A stretch of 64,000 nt of DNA, taken from the NCBI GenBank assembly GCA_035310985.1, contig DATGDH010000133.1, positions 1-64,000 of the forward strand, in the 5' to 3' direction. Source of the stretch: DAHVFK01 sp035310985 (GTDB lineage Bacteria; Pseudomonadota; Gammaproteobacteria; Burkholderiales; SG8-39). The notes under the pieces are model-generated. The model worked only from the letters and a program-made list of their open reading frames with translations, made no database searches and was not told where the DNA came from. This document shows, one piece after another, positions 40,488 to 49,807 of the stretch. Each line of letters begins with the position of its first letter. Position 1 is the first letter of the stretch. Made by a program: the position numbers and the translations under genes.

Positions 40488-41937
40488 GGGCAAGCCCTCG
40501 CTGCTGATCGTCGACGACGATGCGCTGATCACCGATTCGCTGGCGTTCGCGCTCGGCGCCGATTTCGAGGTTTACACGAGCGACGCGCGTCAGGCCACGA
40601 TCGATCTTCTGCGTCAGCTGCCGCAGGCGCCGCAGTTGGCGCTCGTCGACCTCGGGCTGCCGCCGACTCCGCACGCGCCTGACGAGGGATTCCAGCTGAT
40701 CGGCGATCTCCTCGCGCACTCGCGCAGCATGAAGATCTTCGTGCTCTCCGGCCAGAACGACGCCGCGAACGCGCGCCACGCGCGCACGCTGGGCGCAATC
40801 GAGTTCATCGCCAAGCCCTGCGATCCCGCCACGCTGAAGCGCAGCTTGCTGCGCGCCCTTGAAATGCGCGCCGCGGAGATCGTCGCGCCCCCGGAGGATG
40901 CCGCGGTGCTGATCGGCGAGAGCCCGGCACTCGCCAAGCTCAAGAGCCAGGTCGCCCAGTTCGCCGACTCGCCGTTCCCCGTGCTGATCGAGGGAGAGTC
41001 GGGCAGCGGCAAGGACCTGGTGGCCCAGAGCCTGCACCGCCGCTCGGTGCGCGCGACCAGGCCGTATCTCGCTCTCAATTGCGCGGCGATATCGCCGACC
41101 CTCGTCGAGCCGACGCTGTTCGGCTACGCGAAGGGCGCGTTCACCGGCGCCACGGCGAACAAGTCGGGCTACTTCGAGGATGCGCAGGACGGCACGCTGT
41201 TCCTCGATGAAGTGGGCGAGCTGCCGCTCGAGATGCAGGCCAAGCTTCTGCGTGTGCTCGAAAACGGCGAGTTCCAGCGCGTTGGCGAGACGCAGCGGCG
41301 CGTCTCGCGCGCACGCGTAGTCGCAGCGACCAACCGCGATCTGCGCCAGGAGGTCAAGCGCGGGACGTTCCGCGCCGACCTGTATCACCGTCTGTCGGTG
41401 CTCACCCTGTCGGTGCCGCCGCTGCGCGAGCTTGCCCAGGACAAGCTCCTGTTGCTTGAGCAGTTCCGCCGCCTGTATGCACAGATGTCCGGCACGCAGC
41501 CGTTTTCGCTCGATGCGGAGGCCGAGCGTCGCTGGCTCGGCTATCTATTCCCGGGAAACGTGCGCGAGCTGCGCAACATCGTCATCCGGCTTACGACCAA
41601 GCACGCCGGACAGCGCCTGTCGGTCGCCGAGCTCGAGCAAGAATTCGATCTCGAGGCGCGTCCGCCTGGTCCGGCGCATACGGCCGAGGGCGCCGACCTC
41701 GTCGAGCAGGCGCGACGGCACCTCGAGCAGGCGCGCAATTTCAGCTTGGACGAGACGCTAAGGAGCTGGGAGCGCGGCTATATCGAGGCCGCGCTCAAAC
41801 TTAGCGGCGGCAACGTCAGCCAAGCGGCCAGGATACTCGGCGTCAACCGCACCACGCTCTATAGCCGCATGTCCAGCGACGCCGGGGAGATTCAGGGCGC
41901 TGCCGACGCAGCGCTGGCCCAGCAAACACCGAAGTAG
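40459..41937 (+). CDS. NtrC-family sigma-54 response regulator (PilR/PrsR-like)
   Basis: A response regulator of 492 residues. The receiver (about 14-130) has the acid pair VDDD, the phosphoacceptor Asp 64 (LVDLGLPP) and Lys 119 (AKP). The AAA+ core has Walker A GESGSGKD (179-186), the sigma-54 loop GAFTGA (226-231) and Walker B TLFLDEVGE. A Fis-type helix-turn-helix (NVSQAARILGVNRTTLYSRM) ends it. The receiver's DLGLPP, DEGFQLIGDLL and FVLSGQND pattern resembles PrsR of PEP-CTERM systems. A cognate kinase lies at 56161-57900, and a sigma-54 pilin promoter at 59538-59552. Confidence 0.93.
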   Translation: MASNLQDAREGKPSLLIVDDDALITDSLAFALGADFEVYTSDARQATIDLLRQLPQAPQLALVDLGLPPTPHAPDEGFQLIGDLLAHSRSMKIFVLSGQNDAANARHARTLGAIEFIAKPCDPATLKRSLLRALEMRAAEIVAPPEDAAVLIGESPALAKLKSQVAQFADSPFPVLIEGESGSGKDLVAQSLHRRSVRATRPYLALNCAAISPTLVEPTLFGYAKGAFTGATANKSGYFEDAQDGTLFLDEVGELPLEMQAKLLRVLENGEFQRVGETQRRVSRARVVAATNRDLRQEVKRGTFRADLYHRLSVLTLSVPPLRELAQDKLLLLEQFRRLYAQMSGTQPFSLDAEAERRWLGYLFPGNVRELRNIVIRLTTKHAGQRLSVAELEQEFDLEARPPGPAHTAEGADLVEQARRHLEQARNFSLDETLRSWERGYIEAALKLSGGNVSQAARILGVNRTTLYSRMSSDAGEIQGAADAALAQQTPK

Positions 41938-41948
41938 CGCGCGGCGCT

Positions 41949-43457
41949 ATGTACCTCGAACACTTCGGACTCGACGAGCCCCCGTTTCGCATCACGCCGC
42001 ATACCGACTTCTTCTTCGACGGTGCCGATCGCGGCGCCACGCTCGAAGCGCTCGTGTACTCGATCCTGCATGACGAGGGCATCGTCAAGGTGAGCGGCGA
42101 GGTCGGCAGCGGCAAGACCATGCTGTGCCGCGTGCTGATGGAACGCCTACCCGAGAACGTGGACACTATCTATCTCAGCACTCCGTCGCTCGGGCGCGAC
42201 GAGATTCTGTACGCGATCGCGGACGAGCTGAAGTTCCGCTTCACGCAGAGTCGCGTCTCGGTCGCACTGCGCGAGCTGCAGGAGCACCTGATCGGCCTGT
42301 ACGCGGCGGGCCGCCGCGTGGTGATCCTGATCGACGAGGCGCACGCTATGCCGGAAGAGACGCTCGAGCAGGTACGGCTGCTGTCCAACCTCGAGTCGAG
42401 TCGCCACAAGCTCCTGCAGATCGTGCTCTTCGGTCAGCCCGAGCTCGACGAGGCATTGAGCAGGCCATCGCTGCGCCAGCTCAAGGACCGCATCACGCAA
42501 AGCTTCCGCATGCGCCCGCTGACGGATGACGAGGTCGCAAGCTACCTTGCCTTCCGCATGCGCGCTGCCGGCTATCGTGGGCCTGACGTGTTTACCCGGC
42601 AGGCGGTCTCGCTGATCGCGCACGCGTCCGGGGGCCTCACGCGACGCATCAATATCCTCGCAGACAAGTCGCTGCTTTCCGCGTTCACCGTCGACACCCA
42701 TGCGGTCACCGCGCGGCACGCGCGCGCAGCAATCGCGGATTCTGATTTCGCCCCTTTAAAGCGACCATGGCGCCGTCCCGCGGCTTATGCGGCTGCCATA
42801 CTGATTGCAGGTATCGCGATAGGAGTGACTGCTCACTGGGTGCTTTCCTCGTCCCCTCCAACCGTCGTTCCCAGTAGGCGGGCGCCGGTACAAGCCGCCC
42901 CCCCGGTCTCGGCTAAGCCCGCGCCGAAACCTGACTCTGCGCCGAATCCTGACGCTGCGCCGAGACCCGACGCCGCGCAGAAACCCGGGCTAGCACCCGG
43001 GCCCAAGCGAGTCCCGGCCATGCCTCCGGCCGTGCCGCCGCCTGCGCCGCCCGCCTCTCCGGCGCCGGAGGCTGCGCGGCTGTCGCAGGCGCAGCTGCAG
43101 CGCATCGAGGCGCGCTACGAGGCGCGCGGCCAGCCCCTGCTCGACGAGCGCCTTGCGGCGACGCGCGCGCTGCTCGCACGGGCGCCAGACGATGCCTACA
43201 CGCTTGAGATGTACGTCACGGAGAACATCGATCAGGCGCGAGTCGAGCGCTTTCTCGTGCGCGCGAACGGCATGGCGGTCCTATCCCGGGTCTACGTGGT
43301 TCCGCTCGGCGGCGCGGCGACGCGGCTCTGGGTACTGTTCGGCGACTTCGCCGACCGCCAGGAGGCGCTCGCAGCGCGGAAGGGCCTGCCGGCGGAATAC
43401 CAGCGCGAATTCAAGAGCGTGCCGCGCAGCTTATCCGAAATACGGCATGCACTTTGA
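41949..43457 (+). CDS. mshM: MshM/ExeA-like ATPase with C-terminal SPOR-like domain
   Basis: A 502-residue fusion. Residues 1-265 are an ExeA/MshM-type AAA ATPase (FGLDEPPFRITP, Walker A GEVGSGKT at 50-57, Walker B VVILIDEAHAM, sensor GQPELDEAL). A membrane helix (about 277-297) leads to a Pro/Ala-rich spacer (300-370) with degenerate KPD/NPD/RPD repeats, then a periplasmic SPOR-like domain (about 375-500). ExeA-type proteins help pass secretins through peptidoglycan, and SPOR domains bind denuded glycan. This fits the secretin gene that follows. Confidence 0.9.
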   Translation: MYLEHFGLDEPPFRITPHTDFFFDGADRGATLEALVYSILHDEGIVKVSGEVGSGKTMLCRVLMERLPENVDTIYLSTPSLGRDEILYAIADELKFRFTQSRVSVALRELQEHLIGLYAAGRRVVILIDEAHAMPEETLEQVRLLSNLESSRHKLLQIVLFGQPELDEALSRPSLRQLKDRITQSFRMRPLTDDEVASYLAFRMRAAGYRGPDVFTRQAVSLIAHASGGLTRRINILADKSLLSAFTVDTHAVTARHARAAIADSDFAPLKRPWRRPAAYAAAILIAGIAIGVTAHWVLSSSPPTVVPSRRAPVQAAPPVSAKPAPKPDSAPNPDAAPRPDAAQKPGLAPGPKRVPAMPPAVPPPAPPASPAPEAARLSQAQLQRIEARYEARGQPLLDERLAATRALLARAPDDAYTLEMYVTENIDQARVERFLVRANGMAVLSRVYVVPLGGAATRLWVLFGDFADRQEALAARKGLPAEYQREFKSVPRSLSEIRHAL

Positions 43458-43572
43458 CGATTATTGACAACCCATGATGGCGAAAAACCTCCGCATGACA
43501 GAAGGTTAGCGTGGTTTTCTCAGGATTGGCATGATATGCTTTTCGCGGCAAAGGGGGGAAGGCGCGCCCGTC

Positions 43573-45378
43573 ATGAACCGAAGCAAGAAGATAGTCGCCA
43601 TGGGTCTCGCCGCGCTGCTCGCGGGCTGCGGTGAGGCGCCACTCAAGCCCGCAGAGACCCATCTCCGGGCCGAAACAGCTTCCCGCACCGGGGTTATTCC
43701 ACCTCCCGTGCAAGCTGCGCCCGTCCTGCCGAAGCCAGTGCCTCGTACGCCGCCCGAAACCTACAGCGTGGTCGTCAACAACGTGCCTGTGCACGACCTG
43801 CTGTTTGCACTGGCACGCAACGCGCACGTGAACGTGGACATCGACCCCGGGGTCACCGGCATGGTGACGCTGAACGCCATCGACCAGACGCTGCCGCAGT
43901 TGCTGACACGCATCGCCCGCCAGGTGGACATGCGCTACGAAACGCGCGGTAACGATCTGGTCGTGATGCGCGACACGCCTTACCTGCATCTGTACAAGAT
44001 CGATTACGTCAACATGGCGCGCAACGCGACCATGAACGTGTCGGTCTCCAGTCAGCTTGCGGGAGGGACGACCATGAGTGGGGGCGGGGGCGGCAGCGCC
44101 GGCGCCGCAAGCGGCACGACCAATTCCTCGTCCTCGCTCGTCATGACCTCGAACAACAAGTTCTGGGACGCGCTGGTCGCTAACGTCAAAGACATCCTGC
44201 GCGAGACGGATAAGGTGCTGCCGGCGAACGCCGCCGTCGAGGGCGGACAGGCTGCCGCGCCCGCAGCCGCCCAAACTGCGACAGGTGCGCAGCAGGGCGG
44301 GCAACAGCAGGTCGCCCCAAGTGCGCCGGCGGTTCAGCCGGTCGCCTACCGCGAAGCCGCTTCGGTCATCGCCAACCCCGAGACCGGCATCCTCACGATC
44401 CGCGCCACCGCGCGCCAGCACGCCAAGATCCAGGAGTTCCTCGACCATGTCATGGCGAGCGCCAAGCGCCAGGTGCTGATCGAGGCGACCATCGCCGAAG
44501 TCCGACTGAACAACGATTATCAGCGCGGCATCGACTGGTCGCGAGCGCTCACCGGTAGCGCCGGCTGGACTTTCAATCAGTCCTCCGCGGGCACGCCGGC
44601 GAACATCACGACGAACGCGTTTACCATCGGTTACTCCGCCCTCAACATGAAGTTCACCTCTGCGCTGAAGATGCTAGAGTCCTTTGGCCAAGTACGGGTG
44701 CTTTCCAGCCCGACGCTCACGGTGCTAAACAACCAGGCCGCGGTGATGCGGGTGACGAATGACCTGGTGTACTTCACCTTGCAGCCGGGCACCACGACCG
44801 TGTCGTCCACTGGCACGGGAGTGGTAAACGCGCCGCCTACCTTCACTACGACGCCGAACGTCTCGCCGGTCGGCCTGATCATGAGCGTCGTGCCGCAGAT
44901 CAGTGATTCGGACGTCGTGCTGCTCGACGTTCGACCGACGATCCGCAGGCAGATCGACAGCGTGCCGGACCCGAACCCGGCGCTCGCCAACCCCTGCGGC
45001 GCCGGCGGCGGGCTCGGGGCAAGCTGCGCCCCGATCCAGAGCTTGATCCCGGTGATCCAGACGCGAGAGATGGAGTCGCTCCTGCGCGTGCAGAGCGGCC
45101 AGATTGCGGTGCTCGGCGGACTGATGGAGGACACGCGCTCGTCCACGGAGGACACGATTCCCGGTGTCAACAGGGTTCCATTCCTCGGCGACCTGTTCCA
45201 GCAGCGCCGCGACCAGAACCAGAAGACGGAGCTCGTAATCTTCCTGCGTGCCACGGTCGTGCGCGACGCCAGTCTCGAGGGGGAATTCGCCGCCTTCCGC
45301 GATCAGCTGCCAGACAAGGATTTCCTCTCCAAGCCGAACCCCGCCCGTAACGCGCCTGTGGTCGTGCCGGGAAATTGA
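43573..45378 (+). CDS. mshL: MshL-type pilus secretin (outer-membrane lipoprotein)
   Basis: The outer-membrane pore for the pilus. ATG 43573 gives a 601-residue lipoprotein with lipobox LLAGC. An STN-like domain (about 55-120; NVPVHDLLFALARNAHVNVD), a Gly/Ser-rich insertion (180-200) and a secretin_N-like region precede the secretin barrel (about 290-570), which ends in the signature VPFLGDLFQQRRDQNQKTEL. The 115-base gap before it is the longest in the left half of the pilus operon. I found no convincing promoter there. Confidence 0.94.
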   Translation: MNRSKKIVAMGLAALLAGCGEAPLKPAETHLRAETASRTGVIPPPVQAAPVLPKPVPRTPPETYSVVVNNVPVHDLLFALARNAHVNVDIDPGVTGMVTLNAIDQTLPQLLTRIARQVDMRYETRGNDLVVMRDTPYLHLYKIDYVNMARNATMNVSVSSQLAGGTTMSGGGGGSAGAASGTTNSSSSLVMTSNNKFWDALVANVKDILRETDKVLPANAAVEGGQAAAPAAAQTATGAQQGGQQQVAPSAPAVQPVAYREAASVIANPETGILTIRATARQHAKIQEFLDHVMASAKRQVLIEATIAEVRLNNDYQRGIDWSRALTGSAGWTFNQSSAGTPANITTNAFTIGYSALNMKFTSALKMLESFGQVRVLSSPTLTVLNNQAAVMRVTNDLVYFTLQPGTTTVSSTGTGVVNAPPTFTTTPNVSPVGLIMSVVPQISDSDVVLLDVRPTIRRQIDSVPDPNPALANPCGAGGGLGASCAPIQSLIPVIQTREMESLLRVQSGQIAVLGGLMEDTRSSTEDTIPGVNRVPFLGDLFQQRRDQNQKTELVIFLRATVVRDASLEGEFAAFRDQLPDKDFLSKPNPARNAPVVVPGN

Positions 45379-45379
45379 G

Positions 45380-46801
45380 ATGAGCCTGCTCCTCGACGCG
45401 CTGAAGAAAGCGGAAAAGGCGAAGGAAGAGGCGCAGCGTCGTGCCGAGGCGGACGAGACGGCGGCGCCGAGCGCACCCAGCACGCCGCCGGATCTGCGGC
45501 TTTCCGAAGAGGCGCGCGCGAGCGGCACGCCGCACGTGCGTACGCGCGACGAGCTACCCGATATCTCGCAGTCGCTTGAGATCGCGACCGAGGATCTGTC
45601 ACCCGTGAGTCGTCCGCGCGAAGCGCCCCGTGAGCTCACGCTCGAGAGCCTCGAAGCGTCTCCGCAGACTGCTTCTCCGGTGCGCCAGCGACCGACCACA
45701 GCGCAGAGTGATGCAGCGCGCGGACAGAGCGCCGAACGCGCCGCCGCGAAGATGGTTTTCGAGGCCAAGATGAGGGAGCCCAATCCGCGCTTGCCGTTTT
45801 TCATCGCGCTCGGCGTGCTAGGCGCCGTGGCGCTCGGCACGGTGGTCTATTTCTGGTATCAGTTGCGGCCGCCGCCGTCCCTTGTGAACGCGAATCCGGT
45901 CCCGACCCAGGTCGAGCAACTCCCCTCGGTGGCCGGGAGCGGCGGCACCGCGGCTCCCATGGCGCCCTCGTCCGGCGCTGGGATTACTGGCGGCGAGGTA
46001 CCCGGCCTGCCGGGACTTCCGGCGGCCCCCCCGGCACCGCCGCCGCAGCAGGCCGCGCAGGCGCCGTCCGAACCGCCCGCGCAAGCGCGCACGTCCGCGG
46101 CGAGGCCCGAGCAACGCGTCGCTACGCGCGCGGCGGTCGGGCTGCGTGCTGCACCCCAGTCGCCCGCTCCGCGCGTCGAGCTGAAAAGGCCATCGAGCGA
46201 TGATGCGCTGACGGTTGCACGGCCGGCGCCGCGTCTCGACCCGGATGTCGCCGCCGGTTATGCGGCCTACCAGGAGGGCGATTTGGCGGCCGCGCGGACC
46301 CACTACGAGCAAGCGCTGCAGAAGGACGCCGGCAACCGCGATGCTCTGCTTGGCCTCGCAGCGCTCGACATGCGCGCGCAGCGCTACGACGCCGCTGCCA
46401 CCCACTACCGGCGGCTGCTGCAGGCGAATCCGCGCGACCCGTATGCGCTTGCGGGGCTGCTGGCGCTGCGCGGCGGCCAGGTCGATCCGCTGTTCGCGGA
46501 GAGCCGCGTGAAGACCCTGCTCGCATCCGATACGGGTACCGATGTGCTGAACTTCACGCTCGGTAACGAGTACGCCCGGCAGGGACGCTGGGGCGAGGCG
46601 CAGCAGGCCTACTTCAAGGCGTTCGCCGCCGACCCGAGCAATCCCGACTTTGCCTACAATCTCGCCGTGAGCCTCGAACACATTGGCAAACCGGAGCTCG
46701 CACTCGAGCAGTACCGGCAAGCGCTCGCGCTCGCTCAGCAGCGAGCCGCGAGCTTCGACCCGGCAGCGGTGCGCAAGCGCGTCGAGGAGCTGAGCAACTG
46801 A
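45380..46801 (+). CDS. mshN: MshN-like inner-membrane TPR protein
   Basis: A bitopic protein of 473 residues. It begins MSLLLDALKKAEKAKEEAQR, the standard opening of MshN-like pilus proteins. One membrane helix (about 138-162) is followed by a long Pro/Ala-rich linker, then tetratricopeptide repeats from about residue 285 (AGYAAYQEGDLAAARTHYEQ, RYDAAATHYRRLLQANPRDP and others). It starts two bases after mshL. It probably links the inner-membrane platform to the secretin. Confidence 0.9.
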   Translation: MSLLLDALKKAEKAKEEAQRRAEADETAAPSAPSTPPDLRLSEEARASGTPHVRTRDELPDISQSLEIATEDLSPVSRPREAPRELTLESLEASPQTASPVRQRPTTAQSDAARGQSAERAAAKMVFEAKMREPNPRLPFFIALGVLGAVALGTVVYFWYQLRPPPSLVNANPVPTQVEQLPSVAGSGGTAAPMAPSSGAGITGGEVPGLPGLPAAPPAPPPQQAAQAPSEPPAQARTSAARPEQRVATRAAVGLRAAPQSPAPRVELKRPSSDDALTVARPAPRLDPDVAAGYAAYQEGDLAAARTHYEQALQKDAGNRDALLGLAALDMRAQRYDAAATHYRRLLQANPRDPYALAGLLALRGGQVDPLFAESRVKTLLASDTGTDVLNFTLGNEYARQGRWGEAQQAYFKAFAADPSNPDFAYNLAVSLEHIGKPELALEQYRQALALAQQRAASFDPAAVRKRVEELSN

Positions 46802-46848
46802 GGAATAGATAGGTTCGCCCGGCACGCGCCGGACACCATTATTTACGG

Positions 46849-48558
46849 ATGAACTCGCCCACCAATCCGCAGGCCAGGCGCCACATCGGGCAGATCCTGA
46901 TCGACCAGGGCATCCTCACCGAGGATCAGCTCAGGATCGCGCTGCTCGAGCAGATGAAGTCGCACCTGCCGGTGGGCCGGCTGCTGGTGCAACTCGGCTT
47001 CGTGTCGGAAGCCACGCTGCGCGACGCGCTGTCGCAGAAGCTCGGCCTGCAATCGGTAGATCTGGCGCACATCATCGTCGACCCGGCTGCACTCAAGGCG
47101 CTACCCAGGGAGCTTGCGCGGCGCTACCGCATCTTTCCCATCGCGCTCGACCGCCAGGCGAACAGGTTCATCGTGGCGCTCGCGGACACGAACAACATCG
47201 TGGCGGTCGACCAGTTGCGCACGCATCTCAAGGGCGACTTCGAGATCGAGCTTAGGCTCGCCGGCGACTCCGAGATCGAGCGAGCGATCGAGCATTACTA
47301 CGGGCACGAATTCTCGATCGACGGCATCCTGCAGGAGATCGAGACCGGCGAGGTCGACTACAGCTCGCTGACCGAGGAGGACGAGTACAGCCAGCCGGTG
47401 GTGCGGCTCATCTCGGCCTTGCTCGCCGATGCGGTCGAACACGGCGCCTCCGACATCCACTTTGAGCCCGAGCAGAGCTTTCTGCGCATTCGCTACCGCA
47501 TAGATGGCGTCTTGCGCCAGATCCGCTCGCTGCACAAGACCTACTGGCCGGCCATGGCGGTGCGCCTGAAGGTCATGTCCAAGATGAATATTGCCGAGAC
47601 GCGCGCTCCGCAGGACGGTCGCATATCGGCGACCATGTCCGGCAGGGTCATCGATTTCCGCGTCTCCAGCCTGCCGACCACGCACGGCGAGAACCTGGTG
47701 CTGCGCATCCTGGACCGCCAGAAAGGGATCGTGCCGCTGGACAAACTCGGCCTCGAGGACTCTCAGCTCGAGCTGCTGAAGCGCATGATCGCCCGACCGG
47801 AGGGCATCATTCTCGTTACCGGTCCTACCGGAAGCGGCAAGACGACAACGCTCTATTCGATCCTCAATCACGTCAACTCGGACGCGGTCAACATCATGAC
47901 GCTCGAGGATCCCGTCGAATACCCGCTGACGCTCATCCGTCAGACCTCGGTGTCGGAGGCGGCGAAGCTCGATTTCGCCAACGGCGTACGCGCCATGATG
48001 CGCCAAGATCCGGACAAGATTCTCGTGGGTGAGGTGCGCGACGCCGATACGGCCGAAATGGCGTTCCGCGCCGCGATGACCGGTCACCAGGTGTTTTCCA
48101 CGCTGCATACCAATTCGGCAATCGGCGCCATTCCGCGACTGCTGGACATCGGAATCGTGCCGGACGTCATGACCGGGAACATCATAGGCGTCATCGCGCA
48201 GCGTCTGGTGCGCAGGCTGTGCCGGACTTGTCGCCAGGCGTACGCCCCAGACGCGGGCGAGATGCGCATGCTGGGCATGAAGGCGAGCGAGACCGCGACG
48301 CTGTACCGCGCCGTCGGCTGCGAGCAGTGCGACTACCAGGGATACCGGGGACGCACAGCGATCATCGAAATCCTGAAAATTGACGCGACACTCGACGAAC
48401 TTATCGCGCGGCGGGCCACCACGCGCGAGATCTTCGATGCGGCGCGCGCCAAGGGCTTCAGGACCCTGGCAGATGACGGCGTGCGTCTGGTGCGCGCCGG
48501 CGCGACAAGCCTCGAAGAGCTGATGCGCGTGGTGGACCTGACCGATCGGATGGGTTGA
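46849..48558 (+). CDS. mshE: MshE-type pilus assembly ATPase with MshEN domain
   Basis: The hexameric extension ATPase, 569 residues. The N-terminus holds two tandem MshEN-like segments (RHIGQILIDQGILTEDQLRI, then PVGRLLVQLGFVSEATLRDA); in Vibrio MshE this pair binds cyclic di-GMP. The first keeps Arg, Gly and the spaced hydrophobic residues; the second has Pro-Val in place of Arg-Leu. The core has Walker A GPTGSGKTTT, an Asp box, TLEDPVEYP, the His box (GHQVFSTLHT) and a tetracysteine zinc site (CRTC, CEQC). Cyclic di-GMP control is inferred. Confidence 0.95.
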   Translation: MNSPTNPQARRHIGQILIDQGILTEDQLRIALLEQMKSHLPVGRLLVQLGFVSEATLRDALSQKLGLQSVDLAHIIVDPAALKALPRELARRYRIFPIALDRQANRFIVALADTNNIVAVDQLRTHLKGDFEIELRLAGDSEIERAIEHYYGHEFSIDGILQEIETGEVDYSSLTEEDEYSQPVVRLISALLADAVEHGASDIHFEPEQSFLRIRYRIDGVLRQIRSLHKTYWPAMAVRLKVMSKMNIAETRAPQDGRISATMSGRVIDFRVSSLPTTHGENLVLRILDRQKGIVPLDKLGLEDSQLELLKRMIARPEGIILVTGPTGSGKTTTLYSILNHVNSDAVNIMTLEDPVEYPLTLIRQTSVSEAAKLDFANGVRAMMRQDPDKILVGEVRDADTAEMAFRAAMTGHQVFSTLHTNSAIGAIPRLLDIGIVPDVMTGNIIGVIAQRLVRRLCRTCRQAYAPDAGEMRMLGMKASETATLYRAVGCEQCDYQGYRGRTAIIEILKIDATLDELIARRATTREIFDAARAKGFRTLADDGVRLVRAGATSLEELMRVVDLTDRMG

Positions 48559-48585
48559 GCGCGGCCGTGGCGCCGCGCAGCGAGC

Positions 48586-49791
48586 ATGCCCCTCTACACG
48601 TACAAGGCGATCGACGGCGACGGCAAGAGCGTGCTCGGGCGGATCGAGGCAGTGAACGTGTTCGACCTCGAGCAGCGTCTGGCGCGCATGGGCCTGGACC
48701 TGGTGAACGGCGCTCCGACGAGCGGCCGCTCGCGGTTGATCGGTGGCATGCGCGTCAGCCGCCCGGACTTGATAAATTTCTGCTTTCACCTCGAGCAGCT
48801 CACATCCGCTGGTGTACCGGTCGTCGAAGGCCTCGTGGATCTGCGCGAGAGCATGGACAATGCGCGCTTTCGCGAGGTGGTGTCGGGTCTTGTCGAGGCG
48901 ATCGAGGGAGGTCGCAGCCTGTCCCAGGCGCTTGCCGAGTATCCCGAGGTTTTCGGCAAGGTATTCGTTAGCCTGGTGCGCTCGGGTGAGCAGACGGGCA
49001 AGCTCCCCGCTGTGCTCAAGAGCCTGACCGAATCGCTCAAGTGGGAGGACGAACTCGCCGCGCAGACCAAGAAGCTGCTCATGTACCCGGCGTTCGTCGG
49101 CACGATCGTCTTGCTTGTGACCTTCTTCCTCATGATCTACCTGGTGCCGCAGATGACCGGGTTCATCCGCAACATGGGGCAGCAGATTCCGCTGCAGACG
49201 CGCATCCTGATCGAAGTGTCGAATTTCTTCGTCAACTTCTGGTGGGCGATCGTCGCGGCGCCGTTCGTCACCTGGTTCGGACTGAAGCTCGCCGCAAGAT
49301 CGTACCCGGCGGTCGAATACGCCATCGATCGCTACAAGATCTCGCTGCCGCTGGTCGGCCCGATCCTGCGCAAGATCATCCTGTCGCGCTTCGCCTCCAG
49401 CTTCGCAATGATGTATGCGTCCGGGATCACAGTACTCGACGCGATCCGCAGCTCAGAGGAAATCGTGGGCAACAAGCCTCTAGAAAATGCGCTGCACACT
49501 GCGGGTCAGCAGATCTCCGAAGGCAAGAACCTGACCGCAGCATTCCAGGAAGCGGAGCTGTTCCCACCGCTGGTTATCCGCATGCTCAAGATCGGCGAGA
49601 ATACCGGCGGGCTCGACACGGCGCTGCTGAACGTGAGCTATTTCTACAACCGCGAGGTAAAGGAAGGCATTGGGAAGCTGCAGGCGATGATCGAGCCCGC
49701 GCTCACGCTCGTCCTCGGCCTGATCCTCGGCTGGGTGATGCTGGCCGTGCTCGGGCCGGTGTACGACACCATCTCGAAAATGAAGTTCTGA
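48586..49791 (+). CDS. mshG: MshG-type inner-membrane platform protein (GspF/PilC family)
   Basis: A polytopic protein of 401 residues with two GspF domains, each with cytoplasmic helices and the LERLTSAGVP-type turn (FHLEQLTSAGVPVVEGLVDL; FASSFAMMYASGITVLDAIR). Three membrane helices are placed as in PilC/GspF. It transmits motion of the MshE ATPase to the growing pilus. It starts 27 bases after mshE. Confidence 0.95.
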   Translation: MPLYTYKAIDGDGKSVLGRIEAVNVFDLEQRLARMGLDLVNGAPTSGRSRLIGGMRVSRPDLINFCFHLEQLTSAGVPVVEGLVDLRESMDNARFREVVSGLVEAIEGGRSLSQALAEYPEVFGKVFVSLVRSGEQTGKLPAVLKSLTESLKWEDELAAQTKKLLMYPAFVGTIVLLVTFFLMIYLVPQMTGFIRNMGQQIPLQTRILIEVSNFFVNFWWAIVAAPFVTWFGLKLAARSYPAVEYAIDRYKISLPLVGPILRKIILSRFASSFAMMYASGITVLDAIRSSEEIVGNKPLENALHTAGQQISEGKNLTAAFQEAELFPPLVIRMLKIGENTGGLDTALLNVSYFYNREVKEGIGKLQAMIEPALTLVLGLILGWVMLAVLGPVYDTISKMKF

Positions 49792-49807
49792 AAGGGCTGC
49801 AAGGGCG

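Noticed and set aside
42920..43010. CRISPR-like short repeats in the MshM-type gene
   Set aside because: These are codons of a degenerate Pro/Asp/Ala-rich spacer in frame within one protein. Units are short and uneven, with no spacers.
43528..43539. Sigma-54 promoter before the secretin gene (TTGGCATGATATGC)
   Set aside because: GG and GC are eight bases apart; sigma-54 requires ten.
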